Assembly: GCA_000231825.2 (NCBI GenBank)
Contig: JH720359.1
Coordinates: forward strand, 16,805-80,804
Reading direction: 5' to 3'
DNA: 64,000 nt
Origin: Tetrahymena elliotti 4EA
Taxonomy: Eukaryota > Ciliophora > Oligohymenophorea > Hymenostomatida > Tetrahymenidae
A model generated the notes under the pieces. It saw nothing but the letters and a program-made list of their open reading frames with translations, was not told the origin of the DNA and searched no databases. The position numbers and the translations under genes are program-made. Shown here one piece after another: positions 63,300-64,000 of the stretch. The stretch's first letter is position 1. Every line of letters begins with the position of its first letter.

Positions 63300-64000
63300 A
63301 TTTTATTAATTATTATCTGAATTGAGACTTGCTTATTTTGGTAATAATAGTAAATGATTTTAAACCTCCATTAATTATTATTTATTTTTTTGTTTTATTG
63401 ACATAAGAAAATATTATAATTAAGAATAGATTTTATTCATTTTCTAATAAATTACCAATTAAATTAATAATGGTTCAGGATTAGTTAGATTAAAATTCAT
63501 AAAAGAACAATAGATGTAATTTAAGAAAGATTTATCTTTTTAATTAAATTCAATATAAAAATTACAATTTATTAAGCCTGATCAGCAAATACCAAATCAG
63601 CAAGCAAGTTACCTAATCCTAACTAAATAATAGATAAATATTGAGAATCCTAAAAATCTCATCAAGTTCAATTATTATATTAATATAAAAATGGAAAGAA
63701 AGAAATAAATTACTAAAATTATATTTATTATCATATTCCTTAATAAAAAGAATAATTGGAATCAGTCAAACCATTATTTAAATTTATTTATTTTTTAAAT
63801 ACATTAACTTTATTTTTTATTAATTATTCAATATTTTATTTTAATCTAATTTAAATTCTTCATAAATCAAAGATAAAACCTATCTGATGAAAATTTCTTC
63901 AGATTAGTCACTTTTAATCTAAATAAAAGATTTCTGTTCAATGTTTCAAAAGATCAATATTTATTTAATGTTTTTTTTACTCATTCATCACTAAATTCTT
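63300..64000. other. window end, possible start of a truncated gene
   Basis: AT-rich DNA upstream of the polytopic membrane protein gene. From about 63471 a plus-strand ATG opens a frame (MVQDQLDQNSQKNNR...) and from 63570 another plus frame reads KPDQQIPNQQASYLILTKQQ. These could be exons of a gene running off the window, but no family motif is present and no intron joins them cleanly. I leave it unassigned. Confidence 0.25.

Overview
The window comes from the macronuclear-type genome of a ciliate, most likely an oligohymenophorean close to Tetrahymena. Three things show this. The DNA is very AT-rich. Conserved proteins read through only if TAA and TAG are translated as glutamine and TGA is the sole stop. 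Genes are cut by short GT...AG introns, mostly about 50-110 nt, into exons that join in frame. No bacterial signals, rRNA, tRNA, transposon or CRISPR array was recognised. Conventional ORF calling fragments every gene here, so the models below were read by hand with the ciliate code.

Layout, left to right: an EF-hand-like coiled-coil protein (+, 0.8-2.9 kb); a CRAL-TRIO/Sec14 protein (+, 3.7-6.0); a PH-like plus CAMK-type protein kinase (+, 8.4-11.3) with a 1.04-kb intron. Then comes a minus-strand block: gamma-tubulin complex component 5 (11.9-16.6), a small, probably highly expressed protein (17.1-17.8), a SET-domain protein with a signal peptide (18.5-20.6), a mitochondrial RAP-domain-like protein (20.8-23.5) and a tail-anchored VAP/MSP protein (24.6-26.1). 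After a 2.5-kb gap come a membrane hybrid histidine kinase (+, 28.5-33.4) and a PARN-type poly(A) ribonuclease (+, 34.6-36.9). Next are a four-helix voltage-sensor-like protein (-, 37.6-38.4), a 64-residue protein (-, 39.6-39.8), a small four-helix membrane protein (-, 41.1-41.4), a zinc-finger/WD40 protein (+, 42.5-45.1) and a very large EF-hand plus triple-EML WD40 protein (-, 45.6-54.0). The right end holds a COPI-associated (Tvp15-like) membrane protein (+, 55.0-55.8), a 1575-residue Gln/Asn/Ser-rich protein (-, 56.5-61.7), a polytopic membrane protein (-, 62.6-63.3) and a possible truncated gene.

The genes do not form an operon or a single pathway. Several belong to the microtubule and cilium world (GCP5, EML, the EF-hand coiled-coil protein), several to membrane traffic and lipid handling (Sec14, VAP, COPI-associated), and several to signalling (CAMK, hybrid histidine kinase, voltage-sensor protein). 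The most unusual items are the stand-alone voltage-sensor-like protein, the myristoylatable EF-hand/EML fusion, the histidine kinase with an expanded dimerisation hairpin, the secretory SET protein and the giant prion-like protein. I found no convincing evidence of a wholly new multi-gene system.
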